Of a DNA stretch of 64,000 nucleotides, positions 1-12,049 are shown piece by piece. Within the stretch, counting starts at the first letter, position 1; each line of letters begins with the position of its first letter. Where the stretch lies: positions 18,992,036-19,056,035 of the forward strand of contig CM063252.1 in assembly GCA_032158295.1 (NCBI GenBank). Direction: 5' to 3'. This DNA is from Pycnopodia helianthoides. Its lineage: Eukaryota; Echinodermata; Asteroidea; Forcipulatida; Asteriidae. The position numbers were made by a program, and so were the translations under genes. Below the pieces are notes generated by a model. That model had not been told where the DNA came from. It saw only the letters and a program-made list of their open reading frames with translations, and ran no database searches.

Positions 1-1435
1 TAAATTTACTTCCAAACTGGTGACAAACAAACAGCTTCACTTAACCCATTAAATAATCCCCAAAGTGACAAATTTACATCCCTTCTATGGGGGCGGTTGA
101 TGTCCAATCATCAACATGTCTACACTTGTATGTTCAGTTCAGAACGTTTGGTCTTATATCACACAATTTCAACTATTCTGTTACTTTGCTTGCCACAACA
201 AGTTCTATCTTGGTGCTTGGTAAAATATCTCCTAAATACTCAACAAGGAAGTTGAGCAAGGAAAGGGATGAAAAACAACACTGGAAATTAACTGGACTTA
301 AAATTCTGCTAGGTGAGAATACAATCCAGTTTTTGTGTTAACACCACAAAAACAACATCGCACGAGTTGTGATGGTTTGGGGGTGGTTACACAATCAGTT
401 CTTTTTAGAACCAAAACAACTCATAGGCCTACATATATTATTTCCATAGTGTAACTCTACAAGGTAACATGACTAACCCTGAGACATCAAATTCATGAAA
501 GTCCACATCTGAATTCTTTTCCCTTGACTGGGAGCAACTCAGTACTGAAAACCAACCAACCTACGCTTGGCTGAACAGACAATAGTGTCCACAATATTTT
601 GGAGTATAGGTTGCTACACTGATGGATAAATTTCAGAGAAAACAAATTACTTAAAAATCCAGTAGAAGTTAGGATAAGCAAAATGCAGAACTGTTCTATT
701 GAGAAGGCTTTCACCTTCACTGGCAGGTATAACATTCACAAAATTTGACTACAATTTCTTGTTGTCAGAGAGGTTATTCAAATGGCAGTCCTTATGAAGA
801 ATTGAATCCCTTAAAAAGGGGATTTTTCTGTTATATTCCAAATTATGCTTCTGTAAGGCATTAAACCTTTTCTGAAATACTCTTTCTTAAATAATAAAGA
901 GAAAAATCTCGGGTGGAATAATGTCCAACCAAAAACAACACAATATTTTAGTATCCTTTAATATAAACTTTTTAAAAACTTGAGTGCATTAACAACAAAT
1001 TCACACCAGACAAACTTCAACATACAAGTTCAATACTTATTGTCATTACTAATATTTGACATTTCTTTCAACAGGCTGTCTTTTCCAGGAAATTGGACAG
1101 ACAAGATGCCAGTCTACAGCACCCTAATGACAATCACTATCTAGACATCAGCAACCAACAATCCACAATAAGTTACCGACTGTTAGTAACAGTTAAACGT
1201 ATTTGATGCTTCAGAAACAACTTTGAAAGCTATGACCAAAACTTATTTATACCCTCCTCATAAAAGCAAAACACACACAGAAACATAAAAGCTTTCAGGA
1301 AAATTACTGTGAGTTTTCCAACATCAGTTAGTAACCATCAATCCAATAAAACAACTTAAAAGCCTGTAACTAAATACAGCAATAAAAATGTCAACCATAA
1401 AATCTCTTCAGTGAAAATAATCCAGGATCTTTTAC
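1..1435. other. non-coding stretch, possible intron
   Basis: I see no supported gene, RNA or transposon here. If the candidate exon just to the right is real, this would be intron of a minus-strand gene whose later exons lie outside the window to the left. Confidence 0.3.
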
Positions 1436-1462
1436 CTTGTTCTTGGAGAACAGTCCTTTCAT
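1436..1462 (-). CDS. candidate first coding exon (partial, minus strand)
   Basis: On the minus strand an ATG with a purine at -3 (GCGGA before ATG) opens a nine-codon frame, MKGLFSKNK, ending at AAG followed by GTAAAAG, a good splice donor in phase 0. The flanking DNA at about 1460-1640 is richer in CpG than the surroundings, as near a transcription start. The frame stays open upstream of the ATG for 19 codons to a TAA, so the ATG could also be internal to a longer exon, although no good acceptor is visible. I do not recognise the protein. The rest of the gene would lie to the left, beyond the window edge. Nine codons are far too few to be sure; the support is the combination of ATG context, donor and local composition. 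Confidence 0.25.
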
Positions 1463-1639
1463 TCCGCACTTAGCCACGTTTGATGTCTTGTCTATACTCC
1501 GATACAAAGTAATAATTCCCTTTGATTACCAAATCCAATCTTGTATCCCCTGGCGGTGCAGCGCGGTCCCGCAACTAGCAATAAGACTCACCAAGTGAGA
1601 CCAGCGCATCATCTGCCGACTCTATTCGGTGTGACTGAC

Positions 1640-4600
1640 CGACATTTCCAAACAGTTAAGAGCACTTGCTGCTTGGGGCCTGGGCTACATGCCAAAAGCA
1701 GAGGCACTCCAGTAGTGGTATGTGCTACAAAGCAACACACAGTCAGGCATGTGGGCAGTGTACATGTACTTCAGACATACTGCGGTTAGTTAGTATGCTG
1801 GTGGGTAAGGACTAGTCCAAACTAACATGGGGGTGGCACATGAGTCACAGCAACTTTTAGTTAGATGTGTATGCTGGCTTAAGTTGCGCATCACCCATTT
1901 GGTCCAATTGTTAGGAATGCTACACATTAAAGGAATTAATCCATCAGATATCTTGTTCTTGTGTAGACACTATCACATTATATGCGGGCATGAATTTTTT
2001 TCTTGCAATGTCATCAATCGTTAACAAATAATTAAATGCAGACATACATTTTCTCAAAATACAGTGTTCCAAGTTGAAATATATGTTTCCTAACTTTTTA
2101 ACAACAAAATTTATGGAAACAAGTGTTTACACATGGTTAACATTAATTGTTAAAATTTATTCAAAATGGATTCCTGCTTTGATTGTGAATTGTGAGACAT
2201 TTTACAGTCCTAAATGATAAAACCTGCCAGGGTGTTCAAGGACCGAACCATGGTTAGTGTGACCATGATCTACATTTGTACATAACAGACCAAGCCCAGA
2301 CTATCTAAGAAATTTCTGGCTCCAGACTATTGATTTTAAAACCCAGACTTTAATCAAACATTCTCTTATTAATAAGTGGTTCCTTTTTGGAATCATACGT
2401 TTCATTTTTGATTAGAAAGAAGTTTTTTTCATGGGGCTGGGGTGTGTGAAAGTGGAAAATTGTAGAGGGGTTAGACAAGGGGGACTGTGGCTAGAGTGGT
2501 TTTTTGGGACCCCTTCTATCTATATGATCAGGAATGGCTCCAATCTGGTCCATTACAGACTCAGTTAATATATGAGAATGGTACTTTTTAGAGTATTATG
2601 GCTGCTTAAATGTATGAATCCCTGATGATGAAAACAGGGAGGAGGAATCAGCTGTACTGCACATGAACACACGTGGACTTCAACTTTACTGTGTCCCCAT
2701 GATATGATATTGTGCAAGTATTTTTAATCTTATTTTATATGTCCAAAGGCTTAGAAGAATTATCACAAAATAAACAATTCACTGTCATTTCAATGGATTC
2801 AATACACGCCAACTTTAACCAACATCACAGATGATGAACCTAACGCAAACTGTCACTATACAGAAGTTTCAGCTAAATAAGTAAATCCAGGCGTGATGAG
2901 AATGTGATGAGAATGGACACAAATACGGGTTTCCACCCTCTTTAACAACTGAGGAATGAAAAGCAGTGTGTAATGTTTGTTTGGTGTAACAACTAATTTA
3001 TTCCTCTTTTTTCAATTAAGTTCCATCACCTTCAGGAAAATTGCCCAGTGATGCAGAGACAGTGCCCAAGGATAACAATGTTTTTAGCACTCCTGCCTTG
3101 TAGCTTATAGGTGGCTGTCCTTGAGAGGGAAAGGCTTGAGCTATCTGTGATGGAATGTTGTGAGATCTTGCCTCATCTCAAAATCACAATAAATTGGCCC
3201 AGGCCTATTCAATATTTGGTGGAGTCTCTTCTGTTACAGATTTAGTGTTACTACCTCCATGGTGTTACACTGCAAAAAACTCTGTTGTTTAATTGATTTT
3301 CTTGGTATCTTTTATAGAACTCCCGGATATTTGGTTCCAACAGTAAAAACAGTTTTGCTTGGCACCTCAGCCAATACAGAAAACAATGTTTGGATCTATT
3401 TTAACAAATGTATTCTTCTAACCACACATTAATAATAAAAAACGGAAATGAGAAGAAATAGCAATTACTTTCATTATAAAACAAGACAGTTTCAAGTAGT
3501 ACTATGATAAATGTTTTGGCCGGTAATGATCTACCTACACAGACTTCTGATAATAGGTGCTGAAACCTATCACTGCTGTAATATTTCATCCCTGCTGTGG
3601 ATCATTATGGAGTTAATGAGCTGATGATAGTTGTAATGACATTATCTCAGAATGGCACACATCTTCTAAATACAAAGCACCAAGTTACAAGAAACTATCA
3701 GAGGTCAATGACTTGGGAAGATGAATGGGATGGGGGGGGTGTTTGGCCACTAGGTGGTTAACTATGGCTGATTTAACCACAGATCCTCTATTTTAAAAAA
3801 TGACCAGGGTTATGGTATGAATTTCAATATCCAAATCTGTCAATTAAAGGGAAAATACATTATTGTTTTTTGGAAGTGTGAATAAACTTCAACATTCTAG
3901 TAATCCATATGAGTTCTCAGGGATTTTGTGCACATTCATATTTTTTATTGGGTTATTATTTTCAACAATGCAACGACAACAATAACAAAATTGCATCATG
4001 CAATGGCAAACTTACATAGATTGTGCAGTTGTAGCATAAACTCACTGGTTGTGAATTCGGTCCAGTAATCACTTAACAAACTTTTCAAAAAAGCAAATTG
4101 TGTCTTTACAAAAAGAGAGCCACTGGGGCAAATCACATACATGAAAACCAAAGGGGAATTCACATTCTATCCATATGTTTGGATAACTCTGCCCAAATAA
4201 GGGCTGATAAAAAGTAATCCAATTCCAAATAAACAATACACGTACATCTTCTGAGGCTGAAACTATCCAGGGTATTATTAGGGGACTTCCTCCATTAATC
4301 AATTGATGGATGATTTGCCCAGAAATGATCTAAAAAGGATTCAGGATTTCATTTTTCTACAAACAAGGACAGAGAAATTAATTTGAGGCTCTAGATACAT
4401 TTTTTCTTTGGTTGATCTTTGAAGCAGGAATTGTTTGATTTTGATGGAACGATTCCAGCCACTGATATGACATGTTTTTCAGTTGATTTTTTTATCATAT
4501 ACGGATGGATGACATTTACGATTCATCAAAATATCTGCTGAGTATATTTTCTTTTCCAATTAATTTTCAGTTTTAAAAAGAAATAACTCAAAGCTTAGAA

Positions 4601-4900
4601 ATAAAGTTAATTTCACAAACAACACGATACTTCATCTTCACACTTATGGATACTAATTAAGTTTGAAAGACAAAACCCTGACAACATTATCCAAAGGTAC
4701 ATTACTCTTAAAGAAATTTCCTTCGAATTTTGATCTTAATACATTTATTTCAAATATGTCGTATGTAGCAGTTGAACATTTCACTAATTTGGAAAACTTC
4801 CCCTAAATGTTGCCAACATTCATTGACATTTGTGGTAACTTTGCTTTTTATTTCTTTCAAGTAATCAACCAAAAGATAAACTGACAAGGTACATGTACAT
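1640..4900. other. non-coding stretch
   Basis: No gene or element is supported. It contains a direct repeat of TGATGAGAATG near 2896-2917 and a G8 run at about 3732-3739. Confidence 0.4.
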
Positions 4901-4919
4901 TTCTATTTAACTTTGGCAA

Positions 4920-5140
4920 AGAAAAATTGAGCAGGATTTGAACTCGCGACCTCCAGATTAACATGCCGCGCCCAGTCTCCCTATTTTGTCCCTTTGTTTG
5001 GGGGTGCCAGTCAGAAGCCATTCAACCTGTAACTATGGTATAGCCAGGGATCACACCCAAGTTTGCGATACAACCTGGGAAGCGGCAGCAGAGGGATCAC
5101 CTTAAGGGGATGCAACTTTTTATTTCAAACATCAAGTAAT
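4920..5140 (-). mobile_element. tRNA-related interspersed repeat, copy A
   Basis: Read on the minus strand, this matches the repeat around 55240-55827 over most of its length. Shared blocks are GTTGCATCC, GTTGTAT.G.AAACTTGGGTGT, ATCCCTGG.TATA, CAGGTT.AATGGCTTCTGA and a final CAATTTTTC. Near its 3' end lies a box B-like motif (GAGTTCAAATCC, about 4933-4946). The box A part seen in the other copy is deleted or diverged here. A TTAA at 5102-5105 is uninterrupted, whereas in the other copy a TTAA-flanked element sits at the equivalent place. I read it as an old SINE-like retroposon with the tRNA-like module near the 3' end. The family name is unknown to me and the outer ends are approximate. Confidence 0.65.
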
Positions 5141-5149
5141 AAACCACAA

Positions 5150-8005
5150 GGGAAACTGAATGGGTTTATTTCTTTCATGAGATTTGATTCACTTTTCTTA
5201 AACAAAGTTTTATACAAATGTTCTTCCCATGTGGGATTCTCATGCAAACCGTTTTTCCTTTCCATTTCCCCTGCAAACTGTATCAATGTAACAACACCTG
5301 TGTGTTACAAGAGTCATAGCCACAGTCAATACGCAGAGTCTCTTGAAAACATACCCTATGCATCTAAATGAGACTCAACCCCCAAGAAATGAAAACACAC
5401 TTATTTCCCGGTGATATGACAGCCTATATGGATGTCATTTTCTGATTGTTACAGCTGGATGTACTTTAAGGAATGCCTCAGGTTTGTCATTGTTTTTCCC
5501 AGTCAAAATCTGTTGCGGGTATTGTAATGATTTAATAATCGTTGCACTGATCAACACTAAGTGATATTTTGATGACTTTACAGTGCTTCACACCAATCAT
5601 CTCTTCTGTTTATAAAAACTATTTATGTGATATCACTTTATGATATAGTTGTTATTCTTTTAAGTTTATAAGCAATATTATTTGAGATTTGGATGAACAT
5701 ATTAACAAACAAATCACACTCTCAACAATCAGACATTTTAAAATTGTAAATGTAATATTAGTTATAGTTGGTAAAACCTCCAAACAACATCAGAGACTTT
5801 TAATGTCAAACTAATAGCTACATGTACATGTATGTCAGTTATGAGGATAACACATTTCACAAGTTATTTAGTAATGCCAATACCGTGGGGCTCAATTTTG
5901 GGGTAAAATTCTACATGACTGCAGGGCTTGTAGCTAAAACAAAATTACCGGAAAATCACTGGCCTTGGGTCTCAGTCCAGTGTAATATTTGAGCCAAGCA
6001 ATACAACAATATCTTGTGTATTATTAGTGTTAAGTATAGTGTTATCATGTTACAAAAAGAGACATGAAATGATTTAGATGACTACTTGGGTAATAAGTAT
6101 GCACACATGTAGCTTTACATAAAAAATCAACTATGTTATGTAGGGATCCTTTTTAATATTGGAAAGGCATATTTTTTTCAACACAGCTGAAAAGTTAGGG
6201 TAGCACTTTGAAATGTCAAATAAACGGCTTGGCAGGTTTCTGAAAAAATAATCTAGGACAACTTTTGAATGAAATTACTTTCTATGGACGCTTTCACACG
6301 ATGACCTGTGAAAAAGTCATTCCACAGACAGAATCACCTTGCAGCTGGCCTTGGAAATATCAGTCTTTATTGATGGACTTACATCATGTATAACGAGGGG
6401 AAAAAATTGAAGGAAAACAAACAATTCTGGGGTCAAGTTGTGACCTATAAGATGTATTAAAAAATGTGTGAACGTCTGAAGCAATGTCCCAAATTTTTCT
6501 GAACATGGCTATACATGTACATCTCAACTTTTCAGCACATTACAGTTATTAACAAAGTCAAAGGCTCTGCTATACTTTATCAAACAATTTGGAAATCTTT
6601 ATATCAAAAGTCAGAGGGGAGAATCATATTGTAATATTAACCACCAGAGCTTCCTTTGAATATAAGTGAGGTTCAGTTTTGAATTTAGCCTCACCAAAAA
6701 ATCCATAAACTACTGCATTTGCAAGAGTTTGTTATTGTAAAACAATGGTCCTTTAAAACACATTGCTCCATGATTACACTGAGTGAAGAGAATGATCTTA
6801 GCCTTATGATATCAAAAAATGTCATTAAGGTGCTTTGTTTGTGGGATAACCACCGGAATGAGTCAGTGTCATTGATTGGCTGTTGAAAGGAAAGCTCCGG
6901 GAAAATGACTCCCAAAAGGGCAGTCTGGCAAAAGGAGCTTTGAAGTTAACCCCAAAATGTGTTTATTTGTCTGCATATCTGTTCTCAAGGGGGTAACTAA
7001 ATACCTCAGTGGGAGTAATATGATGGTCTTGTGGGATGAAAAATGCCAATTGCTGCCCAGCAAGCTTTTCTTTGTTGTCACATCCATAGATGGCACTGGG
7101 CATAAAAAACAGTTACAGTGATGCTACAGGCAAATAATTATCCAAATCATCAATTGGGAGTAAGGTTCAATCTTTTCACCCCCAAAGTTGCTTATTTAAT
7201 CACTTTTTCGTTTACGTGAAAAAAAGAAAAGAGTTTCAGATAAATTTTGAGGGAATAAGAGAATGTTTTACTATCGTCTATTTTCCTAAAACGACAGCTC
7301 AACAGTATGGCATGTAATGGTAAGTACCACTTTGAGAAATAAATGAATACTGAAATGAAAATGTAAGTATACATCCCTTAAATAACCACAGACCAAGAAA
7401 TCTCATTATTTTAATCCAGCCATTAAAAATCTGACCAATTTTACCTTTAACTTCATAAGGAACATCAAGGATTTAATACCGCTGAACGGTAATTGAATGA
7501 AACTAAATAACCTGAAGTCTCAGAAGGTATGACTGTTGTGAGACGTAATTAAAAGCATTGCCACTTGGGATTTCAAAATTTTCAGAATTAGGGCAGAAAA
7601 TGGGGCGGGATCAATTTTATGACAACTGGAGCAGAACGAACATGTAATAACAAACTCATTGGTTAGATGCAACAGAATTTCTACTGTGGATCACTGTTGG
7701 GACTACGGTACATGTATACACAGTGCAATTCTCCCCGAGGTTTTCAAAAACCCATGGGGGATCCCAGAAATAAACTTTGCGGTCCTTTGAAGGGTGTGAC
7801 GTCTTGAAATGATGTCAATAACTGATAATACAAGTACATGTAGAGGCACAAGAAGAAAACTGACAATTCCACAGTTAACAGGAACAAGCTCTTTTAAGCC
7901 AGAAACTGTTGGCTTAATACCATACAATTGTTCTCTATATTTGTTGGCAGTGCATCCTCCGTCTCCAGGACTCTTACTCTTGGTAAGTAACTAATCTGTT
8001 GTATG
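5150..8005. other. non-coding stretch
   Basis: No supported gene. The 102-codon frame at 5063-5371 overlaps repeat copy A and is probably chance. TACATGTACA palindromes occur at about 5820 and 6511. A strong donor-like GTAAGTAAC at 7982 follows a 58-codon frame, but that frame has no other support. Confidence 0.4.
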
Positions 8006-8020
8006 TTTTTGGAGCTTTAA

Positions 8021-8332
8021 CCATTCCAGTGCCGCCAATGTTCTGAAACGTCAAACAAAGTATCCATCCACAGGCCGCCAACGTTCCCATACGTTCTACT
8101 ACTCGACCCCCAAAAATATATAAATGCCCTCTGGATAAAGAACGGCCAAAACACGACCGGCACGGAACCCTTCGAGCGCCGCCAACGTTCTGAAACGTCA
8201 TACTGAATCTCCATTCACAGGCCGCCAACGTTCCCTTACGTTCTACTACTCGATATAATTTTTCATTTATTTTTTTTTAAATGGCCGGCCTGTGGATACA
8301 GAATTTTTAAAACAAGGCTGGCACTGTAAGGG
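8021..8332. mobile_element. TTAA-flanked non-autonomous DNA transposon, tandem dimer
   Basis: The element is bounded by TTAA on both sides (8017-8020 and 8333-8336). The left end reads CCATTCCAGTGCC and the right end, read inward on the other strand, CCCTTACAGTGCC. A TTAA target followed by CC/CCC is what piggyBac-type elements show. Inside are two similar units: the motif TTCTGAAACGTC recurs at 8041 and 8188 (147 bp apart), followed each time by CACAGGCCGCCAACGTTCCC and ACGTTCTACTACTCGA. The internal junction near 8160-8180 contains a copy of the right end (CGGCACGGAACCC) followed by a shortened left end, so this looks like two elements head to tail. No transposase is present; the short open frames here are shadows of the repeat. 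Confidence 0.75.
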
Positions 8333-8339
8333 TTAAAAA

Positions 8340-9250
8340 TGTGATTTTATTGGGGACTTCTTACTTTTAAAATCTACAGTGGCTCACTAACCATTGACTT
8401 ATTTCAACAGTGGAATATGCTCAAACCCTTTCCTTGATAAAGATAATTTGCCACTGATTAACCTGAAACCTTTACATACATTGAATGACAAAAGAACCCC
8501 TAAAACAAAAATGATTAACTTAAGCGAAATTAATACAAATTCATAAGTTCATCCATCAGCAACTATAACGGACCCTCTACTCTATGAAATCCCTTATAAG
8601 CTAAATATTCTCATCCCAGATTGTCAACTCACGGGGCTCCCATACACTCTCCATTAATGAAGGGTAATGTCTTTCACTCCTCATGAGCATCTATGTGGGA
8701 TACACTCCTTGAATATTACCGCTACATGTCAATATCCCTTAAGGATAAATGATTCAATGTTCTAATACTATTCCTTCCGCTGAATGTTATCATAGCAAAC
8801 TTGATAAACTGTAATAAAAATTACTTCTCTGAGTTCACTGCTGCAGGACATGAAGAAGAAGAAGAAGAAAAAAAGAGCGACCAATATAACAACATCCGTA
8901 TGTCCTCAACACATTTTGCATTCATTCAAGCAAGACCAAAATATAATAAGACACCTACAATTTAGTGAGGACTGTGTGTAGTAATTCCCCCCTTAGGAAT
9001 TAAAAAGTGGGGCTGGACTCATCTAACCAACAATGTCATTGACCTAGGTATTGAGGAATGGAAAATGAACTCCAATGTCCCAAACTCAATTGACACAGAT
9101 ATAACCTTGGGGTAAGTCCTGCCCAATGGGGGTCCCTTACACAGGAAATATGGCACTTTACTCCTGTCTGTCGGTCTCATATTGAGAGGGGGAGATTTTG
9201 GAGTAGCTAGGGGCAGACATGCCACTTACAAGAAATGGAAGGAGGGGAGG
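8340..9250. other. non-coding stretch with (GAA)6
   Basis: No gene seen. A (GAA)6 microsatellite followed by an A-rich tail lies at 8852-8874. Confidence 0.4.
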
Positions 9251-9308
9251 GGGAACTTAAGTCAACGACCGTGCAATTGTGAGACAAGGGCCACTGCACT
9301 ACCGTGCC
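9251..9308 (-). repeat. weak tRNA-like SINE head
   Basis: On the minus strand GGCACGGTAGTGCAGTGG resembles a box A region and GGTCGTTGACTTAAGTTCCC a degraded box B, at about the right spacing. No tail or target duplication is recognised, so it is either an old SINE fragment or chance. Confidence 0.25.
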
Positions 9309-9654
9309 AGATTTGCACTTCAACTCTTTGTTTTAATATTGGTGCCCGCCCCCTCCCCTTTATTGCCACATCTTGAATGTCCATAACTCACAGGGATATT
9401 TATCGACTGTGTTTGAACTGATTGGAATTTTTGTGATACTGCATTTTTTACATTGGACATATCTTTCCACTCATGGGAAAGTGTTTTTAGTCAAGCTATT
9501 GTCAAACTTACTGGTAATTCTTATCCATTCAGATGAACTGGAATATATGTGTGACTCAAAAAGAACAGTACGTATACGCAGGATTTACAGATTTTGTATT
9601 TAGAAATTAAGTTGGGTATGTGGTAACACCCTTAAAACAACCTACACGTTCTGT

Positions 9655-9828
9655 GCTAAATTCTATAAAGCTGTTCAACAGAAGACGGCGCTCAGCAGAT
9701 GTTTTTGCTAAGCAAAAATAAGCAACATTGCATGGTATTTTAGCTGGACATCTGTTTCTGCTAAGCTAAAGTTTTCTGTGTGCTAAGCAACTTTTTGTGC
9801 TCAATAACAGCTTTATGAAAATGGGCCC
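9655..9828. mobile_element. small inverted-repeat element (MITE-like)
   Basis: The left part contains TTCTATAAAGCTGTT, and the right end, read on the other strand, is GGGGCCCATTTTCATAAAGCTGTT, giving terminal inverted repeats around ATAAAGCTGTT. The interior is built from several GCTAAGCAAA-type blocks. The left GGGCCC cap appears lost. No coding capacity and no clear target duplication. I recall similar GGGCCCA..TTCATA.AGCTG elements from echinoderm genomes but cannot verify that here. Confidence 0.5.
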
Positions 9829-9839
9829 CGGAGATTATG

Positions 9840-12010
9840 AAAAGAACTTGTGGTGCAATAAATCATCGTTTCTCTACAAGTATAGTTTAACCACCATTTT
9901 CTTTTCAGAACCATCAAAATGTATAAAGAGTAGGCATATTTCTATAAACATTATAAGAGAGTAAATGTTTACAAGGATTCTAATTCTTCAGACTAGAAAA
10001 CTTGTATTGCATACATCAACAGCTTATGATCTCAACAAACTATTAAAAAAGCTCTCCACATAAAGAAAAAAGAGTCATAAATCAAGACTTGGTGTCTTTC
10101 TCATTAACAGCACTCAAATAGTCTCACTTTACCGACACATGCAGATCACGTCACTGAAATAAAAAATTGATTAAAACCTATCAAGATCTATAAAAAGAAA
10201 GTACATTTTATGAGCTGACCTGCTTTCACGATTCAGCTCTTCATATCTTTTTTATCTGCACTTGTAGGAACCCACTCACTCCAGAATGAGCTTATTTTCC
10301 ACCCGCGGCCAGCTCCCTGCTCAGTGATGACGTGAATAAAATCGAGTGAGTATTCATAAAGTGGGGAATACCTCCAACTGGAACCTCTTCCTCTTGGAAA
10401 AAACATGCATAGCCCTTGTTCATGTACATTTCCAGTTTTGTCAAGGACTTATTGTGATCGAACACATTTTATGAAGATAGTTTGTGCATTGATATGATTG
10501 TGGTGACATTTCAAGTTTACTTTGGTTGATTTATCACAGTCCATCCAGGATTTTTGAGCTCCATCAATTATTCATAAAATCCCTTTTCTTGTGTTGTCTT
10601 TAAAGGAGAATATATTAATAAAAATGTCATTTCAGCTTTTTATTCTTCAATGTATGATTAATATTTTAACGTTTTGACAATTTTTTGTGGCAGACATAGC
10701 CCCTCAAAAGAAATAACAAAAATAAAGTAAAAAATAAACAACTATGAATGAGGCAATCAAAAAGTAATAAATAAATCTTTGTTCAACCCCCTTACTAAAT
10801 AAATAATATGTGAACAGTTCAGAGTTTTGTCTGAGTGTAAAACGTTTTTACTAAATGCTTAGCAGTATGGTAAGATAGAATGACTGATATGTGAATCATC
10901 TTCTTGTCTCTATTTAGTCTCTGTTCTAATAAAGACACCTTGGGGAAGCTCGTGACTATGTGTACACATTACATGGACACATGACCAAAAATAGCAGAAT
11001 CTTATGATGTGTTCTGTCTGCTGCCTGTACACCCCCCCCCCCACCATGTCCAACGTCTTTCTAAATCAATATGTGTCCTAATTCTTTCACAAGACGCAAA
11101 CTCAAAAACATCAACACAGTCCTTCGGGCATCATAGGAACAAGAGGGAAAGTGGATCAATCCAACGCAAAAATTACCCCAAAAATGATTTCTATCTATCA
11201 CATCAAGCTTTCTAGGTTCAATACATGGCTAGAAGGAACTTGTGCATATTGGAACAGTTACAAAACGGGGATAGCAGGTTTTTTGTTTTTTGTTTGTGTC
11301 CAAATTTTATAACCCAAGTTCTTTTGCACTGGGTTAACTGCTGCCCAAGGTCTGACAAGATTAGAAGTATATCATTCAATATCTGCCTGCAGGTGCAGAA
11401 GCAACTATGATGGAACAGGATGGGATTTTACAGAGTATAATAATCAAAGGTGAGTGGTTTGAATTTGAAATTTCAAAAAGGAAAAAAAGCAAGCAACAGA
11501 TTTTCATTTCCTCCAAACCTTTTTTTTTTTTGCATATTTTTTTTAGGGTTGAGATTGTCTTTGTTTTGTTTTTGTCTTTCATTTTATGGTTTTTAACAAC
11601 ACTACAAAGAGATACTTCATGAGCACTTTAAATGATAAAATTAGATAAAACTAGATAAAACATCCCCAAATTTGTAAAGCAATCATTTGTTTTCAGAAAG
11701 TTGGGCTGTCAGCAGACTTATCTGCTAGGCAGCTGTTGAGCAGAGGGGAATGAACAACCAATCAAAGTGTTCAAGTGTTCCCATTTTCCCATGAAATAAC
11801 TACTGTTAGCAGAAAAAATACTCTTGAAATTTGGTGTTTAGCAGGTAGTTTTTTGACAAGAAGCTTTTGGTATTGATACTGTCACAGCCTTGACCTGTAA
11901 TATTTCTGCAAGTATACCCTCCACTGAATTTTGAGGGTAAATATTTCAACCTGTTACAGCATTTCGTTGTTCTGGCAAGAGCCGGAGCATGGAAGGACAA
12001 AAATAATGAC
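9840..12010. other. non-coding stretch
   Basis: No gene is supported. A C11 run lies at 11032-11042. Around 11700-11850 are several GCAGA/TTAGCAG motifs reminiscent of the interior of the 9655 element, but no ends could be defined. Confidence 0.35.
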
Positions 12011-12018
12011 TAAGAAAA

Positions 12019-12040
12019 TTGGGGTCAATACCGACCCCAA
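12019..12040. repeat. short perfect hairpin
   Basis: TTGGGGTC and GACCCCAA form a perfect 8-bp stem around the 6-nt loop AATACC. No neighbouring gene explains it. Confidence 0.5.
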
Positions 12041-12049
12041 CAGAGGCAG

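Noticed and set aside
7809..7994. Plus-strand exon ending at a strong GTAAGTAAC donor
   Set aside because: The frame has no recognisable domain or acceptor, and the donor lies just outside the TTAA dimer, so a chance match is as likely.
8017..8228. Two overlapping minus-strand frames with repeated peptide blocks
   Set aside because: The peptide repetition comes from the dimeric TTAA element, not from a protein repeat.
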